DNA of 64,000 nucleotides from Psychromarinibacter sp048262455. GTDB lineage: Bacteria; Pseudomonadota; Alphaproteobacteria; Rhodobacterales; Rhodobacteraceae. Positions 25,614-33,716 of this stretch are shown here, piece after piece (position 1 is the stretch's first letter; the number at the start of each line of letters is the position of its first letter). The stretch is from positions 162,981-226,980 of the forward strand of contig JBLXFD010000003.1 in NCBI GenBank assembly GCA_048262455.1, written 5' to 3'. A program made the position numbers and the translations under genes. The notes beneath the pieces were generated by a model that ran no database searches, had not been told where the DNA came from, and worked only from the letters and a program-made list of their open reading frames with translations.

Positions 25614-25767
25614 GCCCCCGAACAAGCCGGAGGCGCGGGGGCGAGCGCCTGCCCGTCCCGGCGGGCTGGCGCTTTGGGGGCCGCAGATCAAGGCTCGTTC
25701 TGCGTGCGGGTGTGACTGGGATAAAGCGCCCATGCCGGGAGACGGCAGCGCCAGCCCACGGGCAGGC
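25614..25767 (-). repeat. Structured intergenic repeat, subfamily B, copy 2 (inverted)
   Basis: Fills the 270-bp convergent gap between the DUF1674 gene and dapB, in the opposite orientation to the other B copies. The 121-bp body is 25647-25767, with ends GCCTGCCCGT (25647-25656) and ACGGGCAGGC (25758-25767) and the inner pair GGGCTGGCGC/GCGCCAGCCC. The tail hairpin lies at 25614-25646. The GGCGGGG-TTCA-CCCCGCC palindrome found after other copies is absent here. Confidence 0.85.
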
Positions 25768-25795
25768 TGATGTCGCGCCCTGGTGGTAGTGGACC

Positions 25796-26608
25796 CTACT
25801 CCAGCCCCAGCACATCCTGCATGTCGTAGAGCCCCGGCTTCTTGTCCTGCCCCCACAGCACCGCCCGCAGCGCGCCGCGCGCGAACAGGCGCCGGTCGGT
25901 CGCCACGTGCCGCAGCACGATTCGCTCGCCCGCGCCGGCGAAGATCACGTCATGCTCGCCCACGATGTCGCCGCCGCGCACCACGGCAAAGCCGATGTCG
26001 CCGCGCCTGCGCGCGCCGATCATTCCGTCGCGGCCCCGGTCGGAAACCTCGTCCAGCGACACGCCGCGCCCCTCGGCCGCCGCCTCGCCCAGCATCAACG
26101 CGGTGCCGGAAGGGGCGTCGACCTTGCGGTTGTGGTGCGCCTCGACGATCTCGATGTCGTAATCCTCGTCCAGCGCCGCCGCGACCATCTTCGTCACCCG
26201 GGTCAGCAGGTTGACCCCCAGCGACATGTTCCCCGCCTGCACGATCACCGCGTGGCGCGCGGCGACGGTCAGCGCCTCCATCTGCGCGGGCTCGAAGCCG
26301 GTGGTGCCGATCACGTGCACCGCCCGCGCCTGCGCCGCGATGCCGGCAAAGGCGACGCTGGCCTCGGGGGCGGTGAAATCCAGCACCCCCTGCGCCTTGG
26401 CGAAGGCGTCCAGCGGGTCGTCGTTGACGGTGATGCCGCAGGCGGCGCCGCCCATGGCCTCGCCGATGTCCTGCCCGATCCAGTCGTGCCCCTCGCGCTC
26501 GATCGCGCCCACCAGCCGCAGCCGGTCGCTTTCCAGCACCAGCCGGGTCAGCATCTGCCCCATCCGGCCCGACGCGCCGGTCACCACGATTCCCGGTAGT
26601 ACGCTCAT
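25796..26608 (-). CDS. dapB: 4-hydroxy-tetrahydrodipicolinate reductase
   Basis: A 270-residue NAD(P)H-dependent reductase of the diaminopimelate/lysine pathway. The nucleotide loop VTGASGRMGQ is at the N-terminus, and the substrate/catalytic signature IEIVEAHHNRKVDAPSGTAL (its central HHNRKVDAPSGTA) is complete near residue 150. Full length. It is divergent from rbfA with 100 bases between, and convergent with the DUF1674 gene through repeat B2. Confidence 0.97.
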   Translation of the reverse strand: MSVLPGIVVTGASGRMGQMLTRLVLESDRLRLVGAIEREGHDWIGQDIGEAMGGAACGITVNDDPLDAFAKAQGVLDFTAPEASVAFAGIAAQARAVHVIGTTGFEPAQMEALTVAARHAVIVQAGNMSLGVNLLTRVTKMVAAALDEDYDIEIVEAHHNRKVDAPSGTALMLGEAAAEGRGVSLDEVSDRGRDGMIGARRRGDIGFAVVRGGDIVGEHDVIFAGAGERIVLRHVATDRRLFARGALRAVLWGQDKKPGLYDMQDVLGLE

Positions 26609-26708
26609 CGCTTCCTCCGCCTGCTGCTGCCCGCCCCGCCTTACCCGAGCGCCGCGACCTTGGCAAAGCCCGGTTGCGGCGGCGCGGCTTCCGCCCTAGA
26701 TCAGCGGA

Positions 26709-27140
26709 ATGGCCAGACAGGTATCAGACCGGGGCGGCGCGGGCCCCTCGCAGCGGCAGCTTCGCGTGGGCGAGCTGATCCGCCGCACGCTATCGGACGT
26801 GCTGAACAAGGCCGAGGTGCACGACCCCGACCTCAACCGCATGTCGATCACCGTGGGCGAGGTGCGCTGCACCCCCGACCTGAAGATCGCCACCGCCTAC
26901 GTCCTGCCGCTGGGCGGCGGCGACCGCGAGGCCGCGCTGACCGCGCTGCGCCGCAACAAGTCGGAACTGCGCCGCGCCGTGTCGAAGGAACTGACGCTGA
27001 AATACGCGCCGGACCTGCGGTTCGTGATCGACGACAGCTTTGACCGGATGGACGAGACCCGCCGCCTGCTTCAGCGCAGCGAGGTGCGGCGCGATGTGGC
27101 AGAGCCCGACCCTGACCCCGACGACGCGGCGGACGACTGA
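26709..27140 (+). CDS. rbfA: Ribosome-binding factor A
   Basis: A 143-residue KH-fold protein that helps mature the 30S subunit 5' domain of 16S rRNA. Features include QRQLRVGELIRRTLSDVL near the N-terminus and the DLKIATAYVLPLGG and LKYAPDLRFVIDDSFDRMDE segments. An acidic C-terminal tail (EPDPDPDDAADD) is typical of alphaproteobacterial versions. First gene of the rbfA-glycosidase-truB-DUF1643 run, with three bases to the next gene. Confidence 0.95.
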   Translation: MARQVSDRGGAGPSQRQLRVGELIRRTLSDVLNKAEVHDPDLNRMSITVGEVRCTPDLKIATAYVLPLGGGDREAALTALRRNKSELRRAVSKELTLKYAPDLRFVIDDSFDRMDETRRLLQRSEVRRDVAEPDPDPDDAADD

Positions 27141-27143
27141 GGC

Positions 27144-27890
27144 ATGCGCCTTTCCGCCCTTGTGCCCCTGCTGCTGGCCCTGGCGATCCGCGACGCGGCG
27201 CCGGCGCAGGCGGGCTGCAGCCAGGAGGTTTTCGACGGCGCCCCCTTCACCTGGTGCGAGATCGACGTGACCGAGGCCGACCTGCGGCTGTGGCTGCGGG
27301 ACGAGGCGGGCGACGTGCTGGGCACCTTCGGGCGGCTGAAGGACGCGCTGGAGCGGGAGGGCCAGCGGCTGCGGCTGGCGATGAACGGCGGGATGTACCA
27401 TCCCGACCGCGACCCCGTTGGCCTGTATATCGAGGAAGGGCAACAGCTGGCGCCGATCGTCACCTCCGAGGGACCCGGCAACTTCGGGCTGCTGCCCAAC
27501 GGCGTCTTCTGCCTTGCGGGGAACCGCGCCCGGGTGATCGAAAGCCGCGCCTTCGCCGCCGACCCGCCGGACTGCCGCTTTGCCACCCAGTCGGGGCCGA
27601 TGCTGGTGATCGACGGCAAGCTGCACCCGCGGTTCCTGCCCCGCTCCACCAGCCGCCATATCCGCAACGGCGTCGGCGTGCGGCCGGGCGGGCGCGAGGT
27701 GGTGCTGGCAATCTCTGACGCGCCGGTGACCTTCCACCACTTCGCCCGCTTCTTCCGCGACCGCGCCGGCACGCCGGATGCGCTGTACCTCGACGGGTCG
27801 ATCTCGCAGCTTTACGCGCCGGGGCTGGGGCGGCGCGACGGCGGGCGGCCGATGGGGCCGATCCTCGGCATCACCGAACCCGCCGGTTGA
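27144..27890 (+). CDS. Phosphodiester glycosidase (NAGPA domain) family protein
   Basis: A 248-residue protein with a probable signal peptide (about residues 1-22). The NAGPA-type core is recognisable from LRLAMNGGMYHPDRDPVGLYIEEGQ, RNGVGVRPGGREVVLAIS and the C-terminal DALYLDGSISQLY. The family hydrolyses phosphodiester-linked sugars such as capped N-acetylglucosamine; a periplasmic site is expected. Its place between rbfA and truB is only positional. Three bases separate it from rbfA. Confidence 0.85.
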   Translation: MRLSALVPLLLALAIRDAAPAQAGCSQEVFDGAPFTWCEIDVTEADLRLWLRDEAGDVLGTFGRLKDALEREGQRLRLAMNGGMYHPDRDPVGLYIEEGQQLAPIVTSEGPGNFGLLPNGVFCLAGNRARVIESRAFAADPPDCRFATQSGPMLVIDGKLHPRFLPRSTSRHIRNGVGVRPGGREVVLAISDAPVTFHHFARFFRDRAGTPDALYLDGSISQLYAPGLGRRDGGRPMGPILGITEPAG

Positions 27891-27946
27891 CAGCGCGGGG
27901 CCGGCCGGGCTAGCCCCGGCGCCTGCATTTCGGAACGGAGCGCGAC

Positions 27947-28858
27947 ATGGGACGCAGACGCAAGGGCCGCGACATTTCCGGCTGGCTGGTGGTGGACAAG
28001 CCCAAGGGCATCACCTCGACCGCCGTGGTCAACAAGGTGCGCTGGGCCTTCGATGCCAACAAGGCCGGGCACGCCGGGACGCTGGACCCCGAGGCCACGG
28101 GCGTGCTGGCGGTGGCGCTGGGCGAGGCGACGAAGACCGTTCCCTACATCACCGACGCGATGAAGGCCTACCGCTTCACCGTGCGGCTGGGGCAGGCCAC
28201 CAACACCGACGACGCCGAGGGCGAGGTGATCGCGCAATCCGACACCCGCCCTTCTGACGCGCAGATCCGCGAGGCGCTGGGCGCCTTCACCGGCGACATC
28301 CAGCAGGTGCCGCCGCAGTTCTCGGCGGTGAAGGTGGAGGGCGAGCGCGCCTACAAGCTGGCCCGCGACGGCGAGGAGATGGACCTTGCCGCCCGCCCGC
28401 TGTTCGTCGAGGAACTGTCGCTGGTGGAACGCCCCGATGCCGACCACGCGGTGCTGGAGATGGTTTGCGGCAAGGGCGGCTACGTGCGCTCCATCGCCCG
28501 CGATCTGGGTGCCGCGCTGGGCTGCCACGGCCATGTCACCGCGCTGCGGCGGGTCTGGTCGGGGCCCTTCGAGGCCTCCGAGGGCGTGACCATGGACCGG
28601 ATCGAGGAACTGGCCCGCACGCCGGAGCTGGACGCCCTGCTGCGGCCGCTGGAGGACGGGCTTGCCGACCTGCCCGAACTGCGGGCGACCGCCGAGGGCG
28701 CGGCGAAGCTGCGCAACGGCAATCCCGGGATGGTGCTGTCCTCCGAGGCCGAGTACGGCGACGAGGCCTGGGCCTCGCACGACGGGCAGGCGGTGGCCGT
28801 GGGCATCTACCGCTCGGGAGAGCTGCACCCCAGCCGGGTCTTCGTCCGCCCGGCATGA
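27947..28858 (+). CDS. truB: tRNA pseudouridine(55) synthase
   Basis: A 303-residue enzyme making pseudouridine-55 in the tRNA T-loop. The catalytic aspartate is Asp47 in GHAGTLDPEATGVL; the DKPKGITS and RYGYLRTG-like blocks (here GKGGYVRSIARDLG) are present. A C-terminal extension replaces the PUA domain in a form usual for this group. The start overlaps nothing; 56 bases follow the glycosidase gene, and its stop overlaps the next gene by four bases. Confidence 0.96.
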   Translation: MGRRRKGRDISGWLVVDKPKGITSTAVVNKVRWAFDANKAGHAGTLDPEATGVLAVALGEATKTVPYITDAMKAYRFTVRLGQATNTDDAEGEVIAQSDTRPSDAQIREALGAFTGDIQQVPPQFSAVKVEGERAYKLARDGEEMDLAARPLFVEELSLVERPDADHAVLEMVCGKGGYVRSIARDLGAALGCHGHVTALRRVWSGPFEASEGVTMDRIEELARTPELDALLRPLEDGLADLPELRATAEGAAKLRNGNPGMVLSSEAEYGDEAWASHDGQAVAVGIYRSGELHPSRVFVRPA

Positions 28859-29361
28859 TCAGCCGGCACCACCAGAAGGGCGACGCGGCCTCCACCGCCG
28901 TCTATTCGGACTGCGAGCGCTACCGCTACCTGCTGACCCGCACCTGGGACCCGGCGGGGGCGAAGGCGCTGTTCGTGATGCTCAATCCCTCCACCGCCAC
29001 CGAGTTCCAGAACGATCCCACGGTCGAACGCTGCGAGCGGCGGGCGCGCGCGCTGGGCTTCGGCAGCTTCCGCGTCACCAACATCTTCGCCTTCCGCGCC
29101 ACCGATCCGAAGGTGATGCGGGCAGAGCCCGATCCCGTTGGCCCCGACAACGACGCCGCCATCGTCGACAGCGCGCCCTGGGCGGACCGGATCATCTGCG
29201 CCTGGGGAAGCCACGGCGCGCACCTGGAGCGGGGTGCGCAGGTAGAGGCGCTGCTGCGCGGCACCGGGTTGCCGCTGCACCACCTGGGACTGACGAAGCA
29301 CGGGCATCCGAAACATCCGCTGTACATCGGGTATGCAGAGCAGCCGCGGGCCTGGGACTGA
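28855..29361 (+). CDS. DUF1643 domain-containing protein
   Basis: A 168-residue cytoplasmic protein with the DUF1643 signature: YRYLLTRTWDP, LFVMLNPSTATEFQNDPTVERC and the terminal LGLTKHGHPKHPLYIGY. Many prokaryotes carry it; I know of no established activity. The ATG overlaps the truB stop (ATGA), so the two are translationally coupled. Confidence 0.9.
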   Translation: MISRHHQKGDAASTAVYSDCERYRYLLTRTWDPAGAKALFVMLNPSTATEFQNDPTVERCERRARALGFGSFRVTNIFAFRATDPKVMRAEPDPVGPDNDAAIVDSAPWADRIICAWGSHGAHLERGAQVEALLRGTGLPLHHLGLTKHGHPKHPLYIGYAEQPRAWD

Positions 29362-29381
29362 TCCGAGGTCTCCCCCCCTGC

Positions 29382-29549
29382 CAGCGCGGGACAAGGCCGA
29401 AGGCCGCCGCGCCAGCGCCGGCGCGCCCCCACGCGGCGGCGCTTTGGGTGACGTTTGCGCGGAGCACCGAGGTCATCCGGGCTTGGCAGTCATAAAGCGC
29501 ATCGATCGATGGCAGGCAGCGCCCCCGCGCGCGCCGGCACTGGCGCGGC
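29382..29549 (-). repeat. Structured intergenic repeat, subfamily C
   Basis: Lies in the convergent gap between the DUF1643 gene and the intradiol dioxygenase gene. Terminal inverted repeats 29406-29426 and 29529-29549 are complementary at 20 of 21 positions. The ATAAAGCGC core (29493-29501) and the GCCTTCGGCCTTGTC tail (minus strand) are shared with subfamilies A and B, while the ends differ. The body is about 144 bp, longer than A and B. Confidence 0.7.
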
Positions 29550-29559
29550 TTTCGCGCGG

Positions 29560-30234
29560 TTACGCCAGCCCCACCACCAGGTCGGCGTTCAGCGCCGCGG
29601 TGCTGCCGTCCAGCGCCGCCACCGCCGCAGATCCGGCGCGGCGGGCGATGCCGTCGCGGGGGTTGGGCGTGTCGGGGGCGCCCCGGCGGTAGGCGGGATG
29701 CGCGGCATAGACCTGCGCGGTGGCGCGGGCGGGGAAGAACAGCTGGCTGGTCAGCACCTGCCCGCGATCCGGGAAGACCTTGTAGTGGATGTGCGGCGCG
29801 CGGCCGGGATACCAGCCGGGCAGGATCGTGCGGAACACCACCAGCCCGCCGGTGTCGCTGAACTGGGTGCCGCGCAGGAAGTTCGCGCCCCGCATGTCGC
29901 CCATGGGCGAACGCACATCGGAATAGATCCCGATGGCATCGCAGTGCCAGACATCCACCCGCGCCCCGGCGATGGGTCGGCAATCCGCCCCCACCACCTG
30001 CAGCCGCAGGGTCATCGGCACGCCCGGCCGCCCCTCGGCAATGTCCGAACGGACCATGCCGGGCTCGGTGTAGAACGGGCCCTCGGTGGTCTCCGGCTGC
30101 ACCCGGCAGACGCTGCCGGTGATCAGCCCGGCCTGCTGGGCCTGGGCGGCAAGGGCGAAGGGCACGGCACCGGCCGGGGCGGCGGCAAGGGCGGCAAGCA
30201 GGTGGCGGCGGCTGAGCGTGGGGCTGGCAGGCAT
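29560..30234 (-). CDS. Tat-exported intradiol ring-cleavage dioxygenase family protein
   Basis: A 224-residue protein with a twin-arginine signal (SRRHLLAALAAAPAGA, residues 8-23) and an intradiol dioxygenase fold. The Fe(III) ligand pattern is visible: DVWHCDAIGIYSD (Tyr), PGWYPGRAPHIHYKV (Tyr, His, His). In the family it would cleave catechol-type rings between the hydroxyls. Export and the lack of other aromatic genes nearby are unusual; it may act on a periplasmic lignin-like or metal-bound catechol. A divergently unrelated GntR gene lies 74 bases upstream on the same strand. Confidence 0.88.
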   Translation of the reverse strand: MPASPTLSRRHLLAALAAAPAGAVPFALAAQAQQAGLITGSVCRVQPETTEGPFYTEPGMVRSDIAEGRPGVPMTLRLQVVGADCRPIAGARVDVWHCDAIGIYSDVRSPMGDMRGANFLRGTQFSDTGGLVVFRTILPGWYPGRAPHIHYKVFPDRGQVLTSQLFFPARATAQVYAAHPAYRRGAPDTPNPRDGIARRAGSAAVAALDGSTAALNADLVVGLA

Positions 30235-30308
30235 CGGCGTCTCCCTTGGTCACCCAAGGTAAGTGGGGCGCGCGCGGGCGCCGACCAGTCACGAAACGGT
30301 CAAGGGGG

Positions 30309-30986
30309 TCAGGCCACCAGCATCCGCAGGCCCTGGGTCACGTCCGTCCGCACCGCCAGCCGCAGCCCCGGCTCGTCCCCGGCCCGCAGGGCGGCGACGA
30401 TCAGCTTGTGGTTCCAGGGCACCTCGGTCCGCTGCAAACGGCCGTAGAGCTTGCGCATGGTGGGGCCAAGCTGCAGCCAGACGGTTTCCGCCATGGCCAG
30501 CATCGCGGGCGCCTGGGCACGCAGGTAAAGCGTGCGGTGGAAGTCGAGGTTGGTGCGCAGGTAGGCGACGGCGTCGTGCTTTGCCACCGCCTCGGCGATG
30601 GTGCCGTTGATCGCCTGCAGCCGCTCGATCAAAGCCATGTGGGCGCGCGGTAGGGCGCGGCTGGCAAGCTCCGTCTCCAGCAGCGCGCGAAGGGCGGCGA
30701 GTTCCTCTATCCGCTCGGCCGACAGTTCGGGGGTGGAGACCCGGCCAGAGGCCGACAGCGTCAGCGCCCCCTCGGCCGCCAGCCGCCGCACGGCCTCGCG
30801 CGCCGGGGTCATGGACACGCCGTAGTCGCGGCCGATCCCGCGCAGGGTCAGCGCGGTGCCCGGCTCCAGCTCCCCGTGCATGATCCGGGTGCGCAGGTGC
30901 CGGTACAGCCGGTCATGGGCCGCCGGGGCGCCCTCGGGGCGGGGCTGGATCAGCATGGAGGCCACGTGCGGGGCATGGTCAGTCAC
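30309..30986 (-). CDS. GntR family transcriptional regulator (FCD domain)
   Basis: A 225-residue regulator. The winged helix-turn-helix spans about residues 24-90 (LTLRGIGRDYGVSMTPAREAVRRL) and the FCD effector domain about 100-220, including FHRTLYLRAQAP for metal/ligand binding. Its start overlaps the stop of the YgjP-like gene by eight bases, so the two are cotranscribed. The gene just downstream is the exported dioxygenase, a possible target. Effector unknown. Confidence 0.9.
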   Translation of the reverse strand: MTDHAPHVASMLIQPRPEGAPAAHDRLYRHLRTRIMHGELEPGTALTLRGIGRDYGVSMTPAREAVRRLAAEGALTLSASGRVSTPELSAERIEELAALRALLETELASRALPRAHMALIERLQAINGTIAEAVAKHDAVAYLRTNLDFHRTLYLRAQAPAMLAMAETVWLQLGPTMRKLYGRLQRTEVPWNHKLIVAALRAGDEPGLRLAVRTDVTQGLRMLVA

Positions 30987-31683
30987 CGAACCTGTAGCGG
31001 TGCAGGTGCATCCCCTCGCGCTTGAGCCAGCGGCGCGGCGCCTCGTAGTGGGGGCAGATGCCGCGGACCACGGCCCAGTAGGCGGGGGAATGGTTCAGTT
31101 CGACCAGGTGGGCCACCTCGTGGGCGGCGACGTAGTCGAGCACCGCGTCGGGGGCCATGGCCAGCCGCCAGGAATACATCAGCCCGCCGTCGGCGGTGCA
31201 GGACCCCCAGCGGGACCGGGTGTCGCGCAGGGTGATGCGCGTCACCCCGCGGTCCACCTGCGCGGCATAGCGCCGCGAGGCCTCGGTCAGCCGCGCCTTG
31301 GCCTCCAGCTTCAGCAGCGCCTTCACCCGGGCGCCGGCCAGCGCGGGGGCCAGCGCGGGGGCCTCGGGCACCAGGATGGCATCGGGCCGCGCCTCGGCGC
31401 GCCGCACCGGCCCGGCCCGCACCGGCAGCTCGGCGCCGCGGTACATGACCTTGCCGCCGATCCCCACCTCCACCGGCAGCGCCTGTTTCGCAAGGTGCCC
31501 GCGGATCCACTCGCCCTTCTCGCGGGCGAAGGCCAGCGCCTCGGCGGCGTCCATGTGGCGCGGCATCGACAGGGTCACGCGCCCGTCCAGCGCCGAGACC
31601 CGCAGCGACACGCGCCGCGCCTTTGCAGAGCGTCTGAGAGTGATCTCCACCGGGGGGTTGCCGGGCAGCACTGCCTGACCCAT
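30979..31683 (-). CDS. YgjP-like (DUF45) metallopeptidase domain protein
   Basis: A 234-residue cytoplasmic protein of the SprT/YgjP type. The HEVAH zinc motif lies in VAAHEVAHLVELNHSPAYWAVV and the conserved RSRWGSC block precedes it (TRSRWGSCTADGGLMYSWRL). It probably acts as a zinc-dependent hydrolase; targets are not established. The start at 31683 follows GAGGCAAGTCAT; an in-frame start 30 bases upstream is possible. Overlaps the GntR gene. Confidence 0.9.
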   Translation of the reverse strand: MGQAVLPGNPPVEITLRRSAKARRVSLRVSALDGRVTLSMPRHMDAAEALAFAREKGEWIRGHLAKQALPVEVGIGGKVMYRGAELPVRAGPVRRAEARPDAILVPEAPALAPALAGARVKALLKLEAKARLTEASRRYAAQVDRGVTRITLRDTRSRWGSCTADGGLMYSWRLAMAPDAVLDYVAAHEVAHLVELNHSPAYWAVVRGICPHYEAPRRWLKREGMHLHRYRFGD

Positions 31684-31837
31684 ATGACTTGCCTCGTTCC
31701 GCCTCGGACACATCCTATCGCGTGCCGGGCGGGAAGGGCCACTGCCAATTGTCCGGAAAGGCTTTGACAGCCGGGGGACGTTGTGGCAGGGGACCGCAAT
31801 TCACCGACACGCTGCAGCTGCTGCAAAGAGGGAACGC

Positions 31838-32161
31838 ATGCCCAAGGAAGAATGGGGTACGAAGCGGATTTGCCCGACGACCGGCAAACGGTTCTACGAC
31901 CTGAACAAGACTCCGATCGTCAGCCCCTACACGGGTGAGGTCGTCAATCTCGACACCGGCACGAAATCGCGCGTGTCGATTTCGTCCAAGGCCAAGGAAA
32001 AGGCCGCGGCGCCCGTCGAGGATGCCGAGGAAGACGTGCTGGAAGAGGACGACACCGACGACGTCGATCTGGGCGATGACATCCTCGACGATGACGAGGA
32101 CGACGACGACGTGTCCCTCGACGACATCGCCGACGTGTCCTCGGACGAGGACGACAGCTGA
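31838..32161 (+). CDS. TIGR02300 family acidic protein
   Basis: A 107-residue protein. The N-terminal conserved half (PKEEWGTKRICPTTGKRFYDL, shown to 20 residues: EEWGTKRICPTTGKRFYDLN) is the TIGR02300 hallmark with one cysteine. The second half (residues 60-107) is a run of Asp/Glu, giving a very acidic, probably disordered tail. GAGGGAAC precedes the ATG. Found across alphaproteobacteria just before tRNA-Ala; function unknown. Confidence 0.9.
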   Translation: MPKEEWGTKRICPTTGKRFYDLNKTPIVSPYTGEVVNLDTGTKSRVSISSKAKEKAAAPVEDAEEDVLEEDDTDDVDLGDDILDDDEDDDDVSLDDIADVSSDEDDS

Positions 32162-32232
32162 TTCATTTTCCGCTTGAACTGGCGGACACGAATCCATAAG
32201 ACCTGCGGGCGGTCCGGAACGGACCGCAGCAT

Positions 32233-32308
<76 letters not shown>

Positions 32309-32360
32309 AATCCTTCTGTTTCCAGATAGACGGCAGCCGACCCGGCCTTCCCGGCCCCGG

Positions 32361-33413
32361 TCAGCCGCGCGGTGGCGCGGTCGAGGCGCGCACCATCAGT
32401 TCCGGCACGATGTCCACGTGCGGGCCGCCGCCCCCGTCGCCGCGCCGCCCGTCCTCCAGGTCGTAGATCAGCCGCTCCATCATCAGTTCGGCCATCTGCT
32501 TGACCGGCTGGCGCAGGGTGGTCAGAGCCGGCTGCATGATCTCCGAAAAGACGATGTCGTCGAACCCGACGATGGAAATGTCCTCCGGCACGCTCGCCCC
32601 CATATCGCGCGCCCCGGCGTAGGCGCCCAGCGCGTTCATGTCGTTGGCGGTGAAGATCGCGGTGGGCGGGTTCGACTGCGACAGCAGCTCTCGGATCGCG
32701 TTGCGGCCCATCTGCGCGCCCTCGACGTCACCGAAGGCCGAATGGGTGGCGCCCTGCCAGATGTGCTGCTCGTCCAGCGTCAGCCCCGCCTCCTCGATTA
32801 CCGCGCGCAGGCCGGCGATCCGGCCGATCCGGGTGCTGGTGCTGATCGGGCCAGAGACGAAGCCGATGCGCTTGTGCCCCAGCCCCAGCAGGTGCCGCGC
32901 CGCCAGCCGTCCGCCCAGGTCCTGGTCGACGCTGACTGAACAGGCGACCTTGGCCCTTGCGCCCTGGCTGTAGCGGTCGAAGACCCCCACCCGCAGGCCG
33001 CGGTCGATCAGGTGCGTCATGTGGTCGAAGGAGATCGGCGGCGCGCCGAAGATCACCCCGCGGATCGACGAACTGAGCATGCCCTCGGCATAGGCCGCCT
33101 CGCGCGTAGCCTCGCGTTCGGCGTTGCAGACCAGCACCTTGTAGCCATAGGCCAGCGCCGCGCGTTCGATATGGTGGGTGACGGCGCCCCAGAAGGGGTT
33201 GGCGACCGAGGGCAGGATCAGCCCCAGCGTCCGCGACAGCCCCGACTTCAGCTGGCGCGCGGCGGCGTTGGGGGTGTACTGCAGCTTTTCCACCGCAGCC
33301 AGAACCCGCGCCCGCGTCTCCGCGCTGGTACGCCCGGTGCGCCCGTTCAGCACGTTCGAGACGGTGCCGATGGAAACCCCCGCCTCCTGCGCGACGTCCT
33401 TGATTCCGGCCAT
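32361..33413 (-). CDS. LacI family transcriptional regulator
   Basis: A 350-residue regulator. The N-terminal LacI helix-turn-helix (IKDVAQEAGVSIGTVSNVLN, residues 4-23) and hinge are followed by a periplasmic-binding-protein-like sugar-binding domain (about 62-340, with GFDDIVFSEIMQPALTTLRQP near the C-terminus). AGGGGATTGC precedes the start. No sugar transporter or sugar enzyme lies nearby, so its regulon is elsewhere. A candidate operator lies 54 bases upstream. Confidence 0.94.
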   Translation of the reverse strand: MAGIKDVAQEAGVSIGTVSNVLNGRTGRTSAETRARVLAAVEKLQYTPNAAARQLKSGLSRTLGLILPSVANPFWGAVTHHIERAALAYGYKVLVCNAEREATREAAYAEGMLSSSIRGVIFGAPPISFDHMTHLIDRGLRVGVFDRYSQGARAKVACSVSVDQDLGGRLAARHLLGLGHKRIGFVSGPISTSTRIGRIAGLRAVIEEAGLTLDEQHIWQGATHSAFGDVEGAQMGRNAIRELLSQSNPPTAIFTANDMNALGAYAGARDMGASVPEDISIVGFDDIVFSEIMQPALTTLRQPVKQMAELMMERLIYDLEDGRRGDGGGGPHVDIVPELMVRASTAPPRG

Positions 33414-33466
33414 GCAATCCCCTGACGTCTTTCCGCATTCACGCTGGCGAATGCCTGTTCACCACC

Positions 33467-33480
33467 GTTTAACGTTTTAC
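33467..33480. promoter_or_regulatory. Possible LacI-type operator
   Basis: GTTTAACGTTTTAC has the AACGTT core with central CG typical of LacI-family sites and pairs at five of seven positions. It lies upstream of the lacI-type gene in the otherwise featureless 303-bp gap that also holds the stress promoter. Suggests autoregulation; weak evidence. Confidence 0.35.
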
Positions 33481-33632
33481 CGCCCGGCTGCCAACGCCCA
33501 ACCGGGGCACCTTGCGCCTACGCCCGGGATTTGCCCGTTAACAATGGCTTGGGCCTGCAGGAATCCGGCTTTCGCCCCGTCCCGGCCTGCGTGAACAGTC
33601 GCCGGTACACGGGCGATTCACCCATGCCGTGT

Positions 33633-33659
33633 GGAACCCTCACCGCATCTTGATCGTTT
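33633..33659 (+). promoter_or_regulatory. EcfG-type promoter of the response-regulator gene
   Basis: GGAAC (33633-33637), a 17-bp spacer, then CGTTT (33655-33659): an exact match to the alphaproteobacterial general stress response promoter (GGAAC-N16/17-CGTT). It lies 58 bases before the ATG of the receiver-domain gene, whose own ribosome site is GGAGGG. Confidence 0.8.
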
Positions 33660-33716
33660 CGACCGGGCATGAGTTGAGGGCGCCGCTGTGGCGCGAGTCA
33701 ATCGGAGGGCCGGGAA

